Of a stretch of 9,309 bases of DNA, positions 1 to 5,884 are shown piece after piece. Source of the stretch: JAYENK01 sp034722035 (GTDB taxonomy: Bacteria > Patescibacteriota > Patescibacteriia > Patescibacteriales > UBA12075); NCBI GenBank assembly GCA_034722035.1, contig JAYENK010000037.1, positions 1-9,309 on the forward strand. The letters run 5' to 3'. Position 1 is the stretch's first letter. Every line of letters starts with the position of its first letter. The translations under genes and the position numbers were made by a program. The notes beneath the pieces were generated by a model. That model did not search any database and had not been told where the DNA came from. It worked only from the letters and a program-made list of their open reading frames with translations.

Positions 1-1
1 A

Positions 2-1114
2 AAAAAGGAGCTTATGTCCGGCAAGCGTTTGCGACTTTATTGTGGCTTTGATCCAAGTGCGGACTCGCTCCACATTGGCAACGCGATTCAAGTAAATAAA
101 ATGTCACAGTTTCAAGAGCTTGGACATGAGGTAATTTTTTTAGTTGGGGATTTTACCGGCATGATTGGCGACCCGACCGATAAGGCGGCGGCGCGCAAGA
201 AGTTGAATCGAAAAGAAGTGCTTGAAAATTCGAAACATTATCAAGAACAAGCTAGCGCTTATTTGGATTTCGAAGGAAGCAATAAGGCTTTGGTAAAATA
301 TAATAGTGAATGGAGCGATAAGGTAAGTTTTAAAGATTTAATTGAAATATGTTCCAATTTTACTGTGCAACAAATGATTCAGCGTGATATGTTTCAGGAA
401 CGGATCAAAAAAGAAAAGCCGATTTATTTACATGAATTTTTGTACCCGGTAGCACAAGGTTATGATAGTGTGGCGATGGATGTTGATTTGGAAGTTGGCG
501 GGAATGATCAAATGTTTAATATGCTTGCCGGACGCGATTTGCAAAAAGCGATTAATAATAAAGAAAAATATGTTATCACGCATAAACTTATAGCGGACGA
601 TGAGGGCAATAAAATGGGTAAGAGCGAGGGGAATGCGGTTTTTTTGTCGGCTAAGCCAAAGGATATATATGGAATAATTATGTCTTGGTCAGATGGCGTA
701 ATTGGTATTGGGCTTGAACTTTGCACAAAATTACCTTGGGATGAAATCAAAAAAGATCAAGAAACTTTAAAACAAAATAAAGTTAATCCGCGTGATTTAA
801 AAATGAAATTAGCTTTTGAAATTACCAAACAAGTACATGGCGAGAATAAAGCCAAGGAAGCACAGGATAATTTTATTAAAACTATTCAGAGAAAAGAAAT
901 TCCGGATGAGATCAATGAACTTAAACCAAGCGTTTACGATATTATGACAGTTTTAGTTGAAGCAAAAGCGGTTAGTTCAAAATCTGAAGGAAGACGCGTG
1001 ATTGCGCAAGGTGGAGTTAAAATAAATAAAGAAAAGATTAGTGATTTAGACATAGTGCTTAAGGCAGGGGATATAGTGCAGAAAGGAAAAGTGTTTTTTG
1101 TGAAAATAAAGTAG
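2..1114 (+). CDS. tyrS: Tyrosyl-tRNA synthetase, 5' end outside window
   Basis: Class I synthetase that charges tRNA-Tyr in the cytoplasm. Numbering from the first Met visible (position 14), the first catalytic strand LYCGFDPSADSLHIGN carries the HIGH-type motif HIGN at residues 20-23. The tyrosine-pocket region YPVAQGYDSVAMDVDLEVGG and the NDQMFN block lie at about 144-169, and the KMSKS loop appears as KMGKS at 200-204. Residues about 307-366 form a C-terminal S4 RNA-binding domain. The frame is open to the window edge and reads KKEL just before the Met, which matches the helix that precedes SGKxLR in this family. The 366 residues from the Met lack the usual 30-40 N-terminal residues. I therefore treat the gene as 5'-partial and the ATG at 14 as an internal Met, although GGAG lies 3 bases upstream of it. 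Stop TAG. Identity is very secure; the start is not. Confidence 0.95.
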   Translation, partial: KKELMSGKRLRLYCGFDPSADSLHIGNAIQVNKMSQFQELGHEVIFLVGDFTGMIGDPTDKAAARKKLNRKEVLENSKHYQEQASAYLDFEGSNKALVKYNSEWSDKVSFKDLIEICSNFTVQQMIQRDMFQERIKKEKPIYLHEFLYPVAQGYDSVAMDVDLEVGGNDQMFNMLAGRDLQKAINNKEKYVITHKLIADDEGNKMGKSEGNAVFLSAKPKDIYGIIMSWSDGVIGIGLELCTKLPWDEIKKDQETLKQNKVNPRDLKMKLAFEITKQVHGENKAKEAQDNFIKTIQRKEIPDEINELKPSVYDIMTVLVEAKAVSSKSEGRRVIAQGGVKINKEKISDLDIVLKAGDIVQKGKVFFVKIK

Positions 1115-1132
1115 AAAAGGGGGATTTTTTAT

Positions 1133-1161
1133 TTGTTTGTGGCTTAATAAAATGCTATAAT
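1133..1161 (+). promoter_or_regulatory. Promoter of the PAS gene
   Basis: A TATAAT -10 box at 1156-1161 is preceded by TGC, making an extended -10. A weak -35 (TTGTTT, 1133-1138) sits 17 bases upstream. Transcription would start near 1168, giving a leader of about 25 bases before the ATG at 1194. It lies in the short gap after tyrS, so the PAS gene probably has its own promoter. Confidence 0.6.
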
Positions 1162-1193
1162 CAATCATAGTTAATAATTAATATTTTTAAAAA

Positions 1194-1742
1194 ATGACAG
1201 ACAATACAAATAAAGGCGTGCATGGCATTTATTTGTCAGCCGAAGCTTTGGACAATTTGCCTTTTGGCGCTTATGTGATTGACAAAAGCGGGATTATTCA
1301 ATTTTTTAACAAAGAAATGGCGCGAATTTCCGGCGTAAATGATAGCGGGAAAATTATCGGTCAAAACGTCAATGAAATTCCCGGCTACGATCGTTATGGA
1401 CTTTTGACTTTTGTGAAGCGCGGTCTTGGCGGCAAACCGTTTCGCATTAAGGGAATCGAATATGTTTCTCATATTGGCAAAAAGAAAAGTTTTCGCGACT
1501 ACTATGGCATTCCGATTAAGGATGAGGAATGTGAAGTCGAACAAATTTTGTGTATTGTGGAAGACGTTACCCGGCAGCGGGATTTGGAAAATCAAGTGGT
1601 AAATGATTTGGAGCAAAAAGAGCAATTGATTAAAGAGATTAAGTTAAGAGTGGCTGAAGATATGGGTCGAATCGATAAAGTGCTTAATTCAACCAAAAAT
1701 TTTATTAGAAGCCGATTTGATATAAAAAATAAAAAAAAGTAA
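1194..1742 (+). CDS. Stand-alone PAS-domain sensor protein
   Basis: A soluble 182-residue protein made almost entirely of one PAS domain. The N-terminal strand LPFGAYVIDKSGIIQFFNKEM (about 22-43) is the classic PAS start. The C-terminal PAC-like strand ends in EQILCIVEDVTRQRDLE at about 116-132. A charged helix from about 130 to 170 looks like a coiled coil that could dimerise the protein. There is no signal peptide, membrane segment, kinase, GGDEF or DNA-binding domain, so the output must be a partner protein or a conformational switch; the ligand cannot be told from sequence. No Shine-Dalgarno sequence precedes the ATG (the upstream bases are A/T only), and this start is the first Met in the frame. 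It lies about 80 bases after tyrS and is followed by a probable terminator. The PAS call is solid; the function is unknown. Confidence 0.85.
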   Translation: MTDNTNKGVHGIYLSAEALDNLPFGAYVIDKSGIIQFFNKEMARISGVNDSGKIIGQNVNEIPGYDRYGLLTFVKRGLGGKPFRIKGIEYVSHIGKKKSFRDYYGIPIKDEECEVEQILCIVEDVTRQRDLENQVVNDLEQKEQLIKEIKLRVAEDMGRIDKVLNSTKNFIRSRFDIKNKKK

Positions 1743-1760
1743 AATATATTAATATAATAA

Positions 1761-1793
1761 AAAATATCCCAAGTAAAATTAGGGTATTTTTTT
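1761..1793 (+). terminator. Probable intrinsic terminator after PAS gene
   Basis: AAAATATCCC at 1761-1770 pairs with GGGTATTTT at 1782-1790, with one bulged T and an 11-base loop. It runs straight into a T tract at 1787-1793. The stem has only three G-C pairs, so termination may be leaky. Confidence 0.55.
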
Positions 1794-1962
1794 ATCTCTT
1801 GACACCCCATTGGCCGCGATTGAAAAACATGTTTAGATTTTGAATTAATTCTCCGTATTTTGTTGTAATGATAGTTTTTATTGCTAATTTATGGGGATTA
1901 ATTTTATTATTCTTGACATTTGTATCTAAATATATTACTATAATTAGGTAATTTATTAATAA
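1792..1962 (-). other. Antisense reading frame, possible gene remnant
   Basis: On the minus strand a frame of about 56 codons stays open from 1962 to a TAA at 1792-1794. Its last 35 or so codons use unbiased, gene-like codons and read ...INPHKLAIKTII... then ...NRGQWGVKR at the stop. There is no usable start codon except an internal ATG at 1828-1830, and the frame overlaps the rpmG promoter. I do not recognise the family. It could be the tail of a decayed gene or chance; it should not be treated as an intact gene. Confidence 0.2.
1913..1944 (+). promoter_or_regulatory. Promoter of rpmG
   Basis: A perfect TTGACA -35 box lies at 1913-1918. Downstream are two overlapping -10 candidates: TACTAT at 1936-1941 (17-base spacing) and a perfect TATAAT at 1939-1944 (20-base spacing, longer than usual). 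Transcription would begin near 1950, leaving a leader of about 65 bases before rpmG. Confidence 0.55.
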
Positions 1963-1976
1963 TTATTAATCATAAT

Positions 1977-2013
1977 ACAGGTTCAAAGTAAGCCTGTTTT
2001 ATATTATTTTTTT
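1977..2013 (+). promoter_or_regulatory. Leader hairpin with T tract before rpmG
   Basis: ACAGG (1977-1981) pairs with CCTGT (1993-1997) around an 11-base loop in which TT can further pair with AA. It is followed by TTTT and then, after ATATTA, seven more T. The shape is that of a weak intrinsic terminator, and it lies between the rpmG promoter and the start codon. It could be an attenuator, the end of a roughly 50-nt leader RNA, or simply an AT-rich leader with a small stem. Confidence 0.35.
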
Positions 2014-2015
2014 GT

Positions 2016-2171
2016 ATGTCGCAAGATAACATGATAAAATTAGAGTGTACAGAGTGCAAGCGTGTAAATTATTTTTCCAAGAAGAATAAGAAAATTCTTA
2101 AAGAAAGAATGAACCTTAATAAGTTTTGTAAATTCTGTAAAAAGCACACTTTACATAAAGAGACAAAATAA
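2016..2171 (+). CDS. rpmG: 50S ribosomal protein bL33
   Basis: A 51-residue basic protein of the large ribosomal subunit. The zinc-ribbon cysteines are present as two pairs, C11-T-E-C14 and C38-K-F-C41, so this is the C+ (zinc-binding) form of bL33. The family signature is visible in ECTECKRVNYFSKKNKK and in FCKFCKKHTLHKETK at the C terminus. Length is typical (49-55 residues). The ATG at 2016 has no Shine-Dalgarno sequence and sits directly behind a T tract; an alternative ATG five codons later (2031) would remove only MSQDN and is equally possible. It stands apart from its common neighbours secE and nusG, which are absent here, although a tRNA-Trp lies about 1.3 kb downstream. The AI-2E-type gene starts 35 bases after its stop. 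Confidence 0.93.
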   Translation: MSQDNMIKLECTECKRVNYFSKKNKKILKERMNLNKFCKFCKKHTLHKETK

Positions 2172-2197
2172 GAAAAGGTAATTTTTTAAAAATTAAA

Positions 2198-2203
2198 TAT
2201 AAT
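2198..2203 (+). promoter_or_regulatory. -10-like TATAAT just before the AI-2E-family gene
   Basis: A perfect TATAAT ends three bases before the ATG at 2207 and no Shine-Dalgarno sequence is present. If used as a -10 box it would give a leaderless or nearly leaderless transcript. No convincing -35 box accompanies it, so it may be chance in AT-rich DNA. Confidence 0.25.
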
Positions 2204-2206
2204 AAC

Positions 2207-3286
2207 ATGGAAAAACAAGCGATTTCTCGATATTTTTTGATATTTTTAATTATTGCGATTGTTGGCGCTTGCTTTGTTGTTTTTAAGCCTTTTTTGGATG
2301 AATTATTAATTGCGACAATTTTGGTTGTTTTGTTTTACGCACCGTACAAGCAATTGCTTAAAATATTTCGCGGTCGAAAAAATTTGGCCTCGTTTGTAAT
2401 GTGTGTTTTGATAATACTCATAATTATTTTGCCTTTAGCAAATTTTGCCACCTATACAGCCGAACGTTCAGTCGAGGCTTATTCTAATGCATTGGATTTT
2501 GTTAAGGCTGGCGGACTTAGTAGTGTTGCAGATAAGATAAGTCAAAGTCCAATCACTAATTTTCTAGCTTCATTTGGAATTGATAATGATGCTGTGCATT
2601 CGTTTTTAATCGAAAAAGCAAAATTTGCCAAGACTTGGGTAATAAGCGAAAGCGGAATTTTAACTTTAGCGAGCGGAGCTAAAGGTTTTATTGCCGGAAC
2701 GGCTAATTTTTTAATTTCAATTGTTATTATAATATTTTCAATGTTCTTTTTCTTTGCCGATGGCAAGAAAATGGTTGAAAAATTAATGTATTGGACGCCT
2801 TTGCCAAACAAATATGACCGAGCGATTTTTAAAAAGTTTAAAGATGTTAGTTCTTCGGTTATGCTCTCTACTTTTGTGACAGCAATTATGCAAGGATTAA
2901 TTGGCGCGGTTGGATTTTTTATTGTTGGTTTTCCGGTATTTTTTACCAGTATTGCCCTAGCCCTTGCCTCAATCATCCCTTATGTTGGTACGACTCTAAT
3001 TTGGGCGCCGGTTGGGCTCTATCTTTTATTGATCGGAAAAATTTGGCAGGGAATATTTTTATTAATTTGGGGCGCGGCCGTTATTAGCAGTAGTGATAAT
3101 ATTATCAAGGCTTATTTAATTAAAGATAAAGCCGAGGTTCATCCCTTATTTATTGTGTTTTCCATTATCGGCGGTTTGTCATTGTTCGGTTTTTGGGGGA
3201 TTATCTTTGGCCCACTTATTATCTCCTTAGCAGTTACGATATTGCACATTTATGAGATGGAGTATGAGAGTGTTCTTGAGCGTTAA
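2207..3286 (+). CDS. AI-2E family membrane transporter
   Basis: A 359-residue inner-membrane protein of the AI-2E/PerM (PF01594) family, whose members export small molecules or exchange ions; the substrate is not predictable here. Hydrophobic segments fall at about 9-26, 29-46, 60-82, 160-183, 225-244, 246-275, 280-297 and 312-345. Between the third and fourth lies the family's soluble stretch (about 83-158). The conserved C-terminal block is clear: SIIPYVGTTLIWAPVG (255-270), the D-N-I-I motif (297-300), then HPLFIVFSIIGGLSLFGFWG (312-331) and the final FGPLI. Length is typical. It follows rpmG closely and may be cotranscribed with it. It has no Shine-Dalgarno sequence, and repeat DNA begins two bases after its stop. 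Confidence 0.9.
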   Translation: MEKQAISRYFLIFLIIAIVGACFVVFKPFLDELLIATILVVLFYAPYKQLLKIFRGRKNLASFVMCVLIILIIILPLANFATYTAERSVEAYSNALDFVKAGGLSSVADKISQSPITNFLASFGIDNDAVHSFLIEKAKFAKTWVISESGILTLASGAKGFIAGTANFLISIVIIIFSMFFFFADGKKMVEKLMYWTPLPNKYDRAIFKKFKDVSSSVMLSTFVTAIMQGLIGAVGFFIVGFPVFFTSIALALASIIPYVGTTLIWAPVGLYLLLIGKIWQGIFLLIWGAAVISSSDNIIKAYLIKDKAEVHPLFIVFSIIGGLSLFGFWGIIFGPLIISLAVTILHIYEMEYESVLER

Positions 3287-3287
3287 C

Positions 3288-3329
3288 AGTTGACTTTTAA
3301 CTTTTGACAATTGACTATTAATAATTAAA
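3288..3329 (+). repeat. Degenerate heptamer tandem repeat
   Basis: Six consecutive 7-base units can be read: AGTTGAC, TTTTAAC, TTTTGAC, AATTGAC, TATTAAT, AATTAAA. The first four share the pattern NNTTRAC. The array begins immediately after the stop codon of the upstream gene, and its last units form the left arm of the long inverted repeat. Confidence 0.6.
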
Positions 3330-3429
3330 AAAGGAGGGTATGAAAACTTTTAGATTTTTTGATTTTCCGGTTTATGGGCAGGCTAAAAAATTTTATAAGC
3401 AAATTTTAATTATTAATAGTCAATTGTCA
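3305..3429. repeat. 26-bp perfect inverted repeat around a gene remnant
   Basis: The left arm (3305-3330) begins TGACAATTGACTATTAATAA. The right arm (3404-3429) is its exact reverse complement over all 26 bases. The 73 bases between them hold a strong Shine-Dalgarno sequence and the first 21 codons of a four-helix-bundle gene. The right arm ends five bases before tRNA-Trp. The layout suggests a small mobile or repeat-borne cassette whose interior was deleted; as RNA it could also fold into a long hairpin. Confidence 0.75.
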
Positions 3430-3444
3430 GTCTTGCGGGATTAG
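3340..3444 (+). pseudogene. Truncated four-helix-bundle (S23/IVP-type) gene
   Basis: AAAGGAGGG ends one base before an ATG that opens MKTFRFFDFPVYGQAKKFYK. That is the usual beginning of four-helix-bundle proteins of the 23S rRNA intervening-sequence family (PF05635/TIGR02436), which are normally about 110-130 residues. Homology stops near KQIL, exactly where the right arm of the inverted repeat starts. The frame then reads through the repeat and ends at a TAG inside tRNA-Trp, giving a 34-residue product. I read it as the 5' end of a deleted gene rather than a working peptide. Family assignment rests on about 20 residues recognised from memory. Confidence 0.55.
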
Positions 3445-3505
3445 TATAATGGTAGTACAGGGGTTTCCAAAACCTCTGGCGGGGGTTCGATTCCCTCATC
3501 CCGTG
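3435..3505 (+). tRNA. tRNA-Trp (CCA anticodon)
   Basis: A complete 71-base cloverleaf. The acceptor stem GCGGGAT pairs with ATCCCGT (one G-U), the D arm is GTA/TAC around TAATGGTAG, and the anticodon stem is GGGGT/ACCTC with loop TTCCAAA. The anticodon CCA lies at 3467-3469. The variable loop is TGGC, and the T arm is GGGGG-TTCGATT-CCCTC. The discriminator base is G73, as expected for bacterial tRNA-Trp. The 3' CCA is not encoded (the next bases are CAA), so it must be added by the nucleotidyltransferase. The 126 bases to the next gene contain nothing else I can support. Confidence 0.95.
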
Positions 3506-3631
3506 CAAATTTAAAGATTTTATTTTGATGAGAATTTAAAAGTGATAAGACAGATTGATTTGTAAATCACAAAAAAGTTTTAGAATTTAGTTTACCGTTC
3601 CAAGTAGTATTGGGGCGGTGACAAAAGAATT

Positions 3632-4273
3632 ATGAATAAAGCATTTAATAAAATTGTGCAAGAGATTAATGATAGTGGGCGAGAAATTTTACTGCTTGCT
3701 GTTACAAAAAATGTTGATGCAAACACTACTAATGAAATAATTAAAGATGGCGCAAGGGCGATTGGTGAAAACAGGGTTGAAGTGTTTGCAGACAAAGAGG
3801 CAAGTCTTTTGCCAGTGGAGAAACATTTTATCGGGCGTATTCAATCAAGAAAAATAAAAAAGATTGTTAAGTTATTTGATGTTATCCAATCACTTGCTTC
3901 AATTAAGCATTTGAGGAAAATTAATAATGAAGCAATCAGTCAGGATAAGGATATTAGAGTTTTATTACAGTTTAATATTTCTGGTGAAACACAAAAAGAT
4001 GGTTTTGATCCTCGTGATACAGCGCAAATTATTTTGGATATTAAGGAATTTACAGGAGTACGTATTATCGGGCTTATGGGCATGGCGACTGATACTGCGG
4101 ATACAGAAATAATCCGAAAGCAGTTCAGGCTTTTACGCAGGACTTGCGATGAGTTTAGCTTGGTTTATCCGGATATGACAGAACTTTCAATGGGAATGTC
4201 GAATGATTATAGAATTGCGATTGAGGAGGGAGCAAGCATGCTCCGCCTTGGGAGTATTTTGTTTGATGATTGA
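3632..4273 (+). CDS. yggS: YggS/PROSC-family PLP-binding protein
   Basis: A cytoplasmic pyridoxal-5'-phosphate carrier of the YggS/PROSC (PLPBP) family, which maintains vitamin B6 homeostasis and affects amino-acid pools; it has no firmly known enzyme activity. The PLP lysine is K26 in LLLAVTKN. Other family blocks are IGENRVE (44-50), HFIGRIQSRKIK (65-76), QFNISGETQKDGF (113-125), GLMGMAT (147-153), LSMGMSNDYRIAIEEG (185-200) and the phosphate-binding end MLRLGSILF (203-211). At 213 residues it is slightly short but complete. The start is the first Met and matches the family N terminus. GGGGCGG lies about 15 bases upstream, too far to be a good Shine-Dalgarno sequence. The stop is TGA, the only one among the complete genes in the window. 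It is separated from radC by a structured spacer. Confidence 0.93.
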   Translation: MNKAFNKIVQEINDSGREILLLAVTKNVDANTTNEIIKDGARAIGENRVEVFADKEASLLPVEKHFIGRIQSRKIKKIVKLFDVIQSLASIKHLRKINNEAISQDKDIRVLLQFNISGETQKDGFDPRDTAQIILDIKEFTGVRIIGLMGMATDTADTEIIRKQFRLLRRTCDEFSLVYPDMTELSMGMSNDYRIAIEEGASMLRLGSILFDD

Positions 4274-4313
4274 GTGTTGTAATGAAAGTTATTTTTAAAT
4301 AAGCCATTTGATT

Positions 4314-4414
4314 TTAATCCCACTACGCTAAAGCTTCGCAGGACGAGTTAGTATTCAGGTTAATTCTTCGTAGTTTGCCGCGGTAGTGAATCCAGAGTTT
4401 GCTACGTGGGTTTA
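4314..4414. repeat. Imperfect inverted, GC-richer intergenic element
   Basis: The element starts with TTAATCCCACTACGC (4314-4328) and ends with GCTACGTGGGTTTAA (4401-4415). These pair imperfectly: CCCAC with GTGGG, flanked by TTAA and TAGC matches. Inside, CACTACGC (4321-4328) can pair instead with GCGGTAGTG (4379-4387), so two folds compete. The element is richer in G+C than the spacers around it, is not coding in any convincing frame, and resembles a dispersed intergenic repeat. Other copies cannot be checked from this window. Confidence 0.4.
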
Positions 4415-4424
4415 ATGCCTTTTG

Positions 4425-4454
4425 TTGGTGGTTTTTGGGGATTTGGGGTAGAAT
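4425..4454 (+). promoter_or_regulatory. Possible radC promoter
   Basis: TAGAAT at 4449-4454 is a good -10 box. TTGGTG at 4425-4430 is a weak -35 with 18-base spacing. The site lies just downstream of the structured element and 31 bases before the radC start codon. Confidence 0.35.
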
Positions 4455-4473
4455 TAATATAGATTAAATTTTT

Positions 4474-4481
4474 AAAGGAGG
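4474..4481 (+). promoter_or_regulatory. Strong ribosome binding site of radC
   Basis: AAAGGAGG ends four bases before the ATG at 4486. It is one of only two strong Shine-Dalgarno sequences in the window and fixes the radC start. Confidence 0.8.
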
Positions 4482-4485
4482 GTGT

Positions 4486-5136
4486 ATGAAAATAACTGAT
4501 TTACCGCGGCATGAAAGGCCACGGGAAAAAATGATGGAGCGGGGGCCAACTGGCCTCCGTGACAAAGAACTTTTGGCAATAATTCTTCGCGTGGGTTATA
4601 CCGGGAAGAATGTGATTGAGGTGTCTCAAGAGATTCTGCGGAAGTTCCCGATGAAGAAGTTGCTTGCCATGAGTTATGATGACCTTATAAAAATAAAGGG
4701 AATTGACTCGGGCAAGGCTTGCAGCTTGCTCTCTGCCTTTGAACTGACCAAGCGAGCCATGGACAAGGAGGATAATAATCTTCCGTTTATTAATAGCGCC
4801 AAGGACACGGTAGCGCAGTTGCAGGAACTGCGGACGGCGAAGAAGGAACATTTTGTGGTCTTGTACTTGAACGCGCGGAATCAGTTAATTCACAAGGAAA
4901 CAATTTCGATTGGCACTTTGAACGCAAGCTTGGTTCATCCGCGGGAAGTGTTTAAACCGGCGATTGAGTGTTTGGCCGCTTCAATCATCGTAGCCCACAA
5001 TCATCCGAGTGGGGGTTGTGAGCCGAGTGAGGCGGACAATGAATTAACGCAAAGATTAATTGATGCCAGTAAGATAATGGGAATTGAGTTTGTTGATCAT
5101 ATAATAATTACTGAAAAAGATTATTTAATTTTATAA
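4486..5136 (+). CDS. radC: RadC-family JAB/MPN domain protein
   Basis: UPF0758/RadC family. The name comes from an old DNA-repair assignment that has been questioned; the domain is a JAMM-type putative metalloprotease fold, and the true role is unsettled. The N-terminal half opens with the conserved MKITDLPRHERPREKMMERG and LRDKELLAIILRVG. A helix-hairpin-helix DNA-binding motif follows at about 66-84 (LIKIKGIDSGKACSLLSAF). The C-terminal JAB domain (about 105-216) has the full metal site: E138, H171-N-H173-P-S-G and D184, plus the family signature HPREVF at 151-156. Length, 216 residues, is normal. It is probably a single-gene transcript: a good ribosome binding site precedes it and a strong terminator follows. 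RadC genes often sit near mobile or modification islands, which fits the locus that starts right after. Confidence 0.95.
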   Translation: MKITDLPRHERPREKMMERGPTGLRDKELLAIILRVGYTGKNVIEVSQEILRKFPMKKLLAMSYDDLIKIKGIDSGKACSLLSAFELTKRAMDKEDNNLPFINSAKDTVAQLQELRTAKKEHFVVLYLNARNQLIHKETISIGTLNASLVHPREVFKPAIECLAASIIVAHNHPSGGCEPSEADNELTQRLIDASKIMGIEFVDHIIITEKDYLIL

Positions 5137-5156
5137 ATTGAATTTTTTAGATATTT

Positions 5157-5187
5157 TAAAACCGTCCTTTCTTGTGGGACGGTTTTA
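5157..5187 (+). terminator. Intrinsic terminator after radC
   Basis: TAAAACCGTCC (5157-5167) pairs perfectly with GGACGGTTTTA (5177-5187) around a 9-base loop. T runs lie on both strands, so it can work in both directions. It closes the housekeeping part of the window and insulates the modification locus from radC. Confidence 0.88.
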
Positions 5188-5245
5188 TATATATGCTAAT
5201 TTTAGATAAGTATACTCAAGTACGATTGTCGTAGAAGGCAGACTC

Positions 5246-5273
5246 TTGACATATTTCTGAATTATGCTATTGT
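5246..5273 (+). promoter_or_regulatory. Promoter of the modification operon
   Basis: A perfect TTGACA lies at 5246-5251. After 16 bases comes TATTGT at 5268-5273, preceded by TGC (extended -10). Transcription would start near 5280, about 25 bases before the first gene. Just upstream a small inverted repeat, TACGA-TTG-TCGTA at 5221-5233, could be an operator. Confidence 0.6.
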
Positions 5274-5304
5274 AGTAGGTAGTTAGACAACAAATATAAA
5301 GTTT

Positions 5305-5880
5305 ATGGAAAAACTACCAATCAATCAAATAGCAGAAATATCTACCGGTTTTCCTTTTCGTTCATCAATTAATAATGTTTTAGGTGACGAAGTAAAGGTA
5401 ATCCAGGCTAAGGATATAAAAACAGGGATTTTAGTTGATTTAGATAATCTTATTTCAGTAGAAGATCAAAATTTTCAGCAAAGATTTTATGTCAAAAAAG
5501 ACGATGTTCTATTGTCAGCTCGTGGTATATTTCATGCGAGTGTTGTTTGCGGGGAAGTAGAAAATGTAATCGCCTCCTTTTCTGTTTATATTTTAAGAGT
5601 TGCATCCAAAAAAGTAAAACCAGAGTATTTAGCAATATTTTTTAATTCTATGTATGGCCAAAAAGTTTTATCCGAGAGGTCAATTGGTGCGGCTATTCGA
5701 ACTATTTTGAGAAGACATTTGGAAGATATGATAATCACAGTACCAAGCCTAGAGAAGCAACAGCAGATAATCGATATCTACAAAAACAACCAAAAACAAC
5801 AAATATTTTTAAAGCAAAAAGCCTTTTTAACAGATAAAATATCTCAAGGAGCAATTAATAAAATTTTAAATAACAAATAA
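5305..5880 (+). CDS. hsdS: Single-TRD HsdS-like specificity protein
   Basis: A 191-residue protein with one target-recognition domain and one helical spacer, about half a conventional type I S subunit. It should direct HsdM to DNA, perhaps as a dimer. The TRD begins with INQIAEISTGFPFRSSI (6-22), followed by VIQAKDI (32-38), the LLSARG core (69-74) and IGAAIRTILRRHLEDMIITVPSLEKQQQI (127-155), the standard junction into the spacer. The terminal helix (about 150-188) is rich in Gln and Lys and probably a coiled coil. The intact promoter, the family-like N and C termini and the normal length for single-TRD S proteins argue against truncation. It precedes hsdM by only four bases. No Shine-Dalgarno sequence is present. 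The target sequence cannot be predicted. Confidence 0.85.
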   Translation: MEKLPINQIAEISTGFPFRSSINNVLGDEVKVIQAKDIKTGILVDLDNLISVEDQNFQQRFYVKKDDVLLSARGIFHASVVCGEVENVIASFSVYILRVASKKVKPEYLAIFFNSMYGQKVLSERSIGAAIRTILRRHLEDMIITVPSLEKQQQIIDIYKNNQKQQIFLKQKAFLTDKISQGAINKILNNK

Positions 5881-5884
5881 TTAT

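Noticed and set aside
7..16. GGAG followed by ATG at 14 as the true start of tyrS
   Set aside because: Spacing is only three bases, the frame is open upstream with KKEL matching the family, and a start here would remove the usual N-terminal helices.
508..750. Antisense open frames, e.g. within tyrS, radC and hsdM
   Set aside because: They are fully inside well-identified genes on the other strand and encode low-complexity or unrecognisable products.
1799..1839. TTGACA at 1799-1804 as a promoter
   Set aside because: No -10 box lies at an acceptable distance; the nearest candidate is 29 bases away.
4271..4273. TGA at the end of yggS as a recoded codon (code 25)
   Set aside because: Reading through adds only three residues, the protein already ends at the family C terminus, and no other gene has an in-frame TGA.
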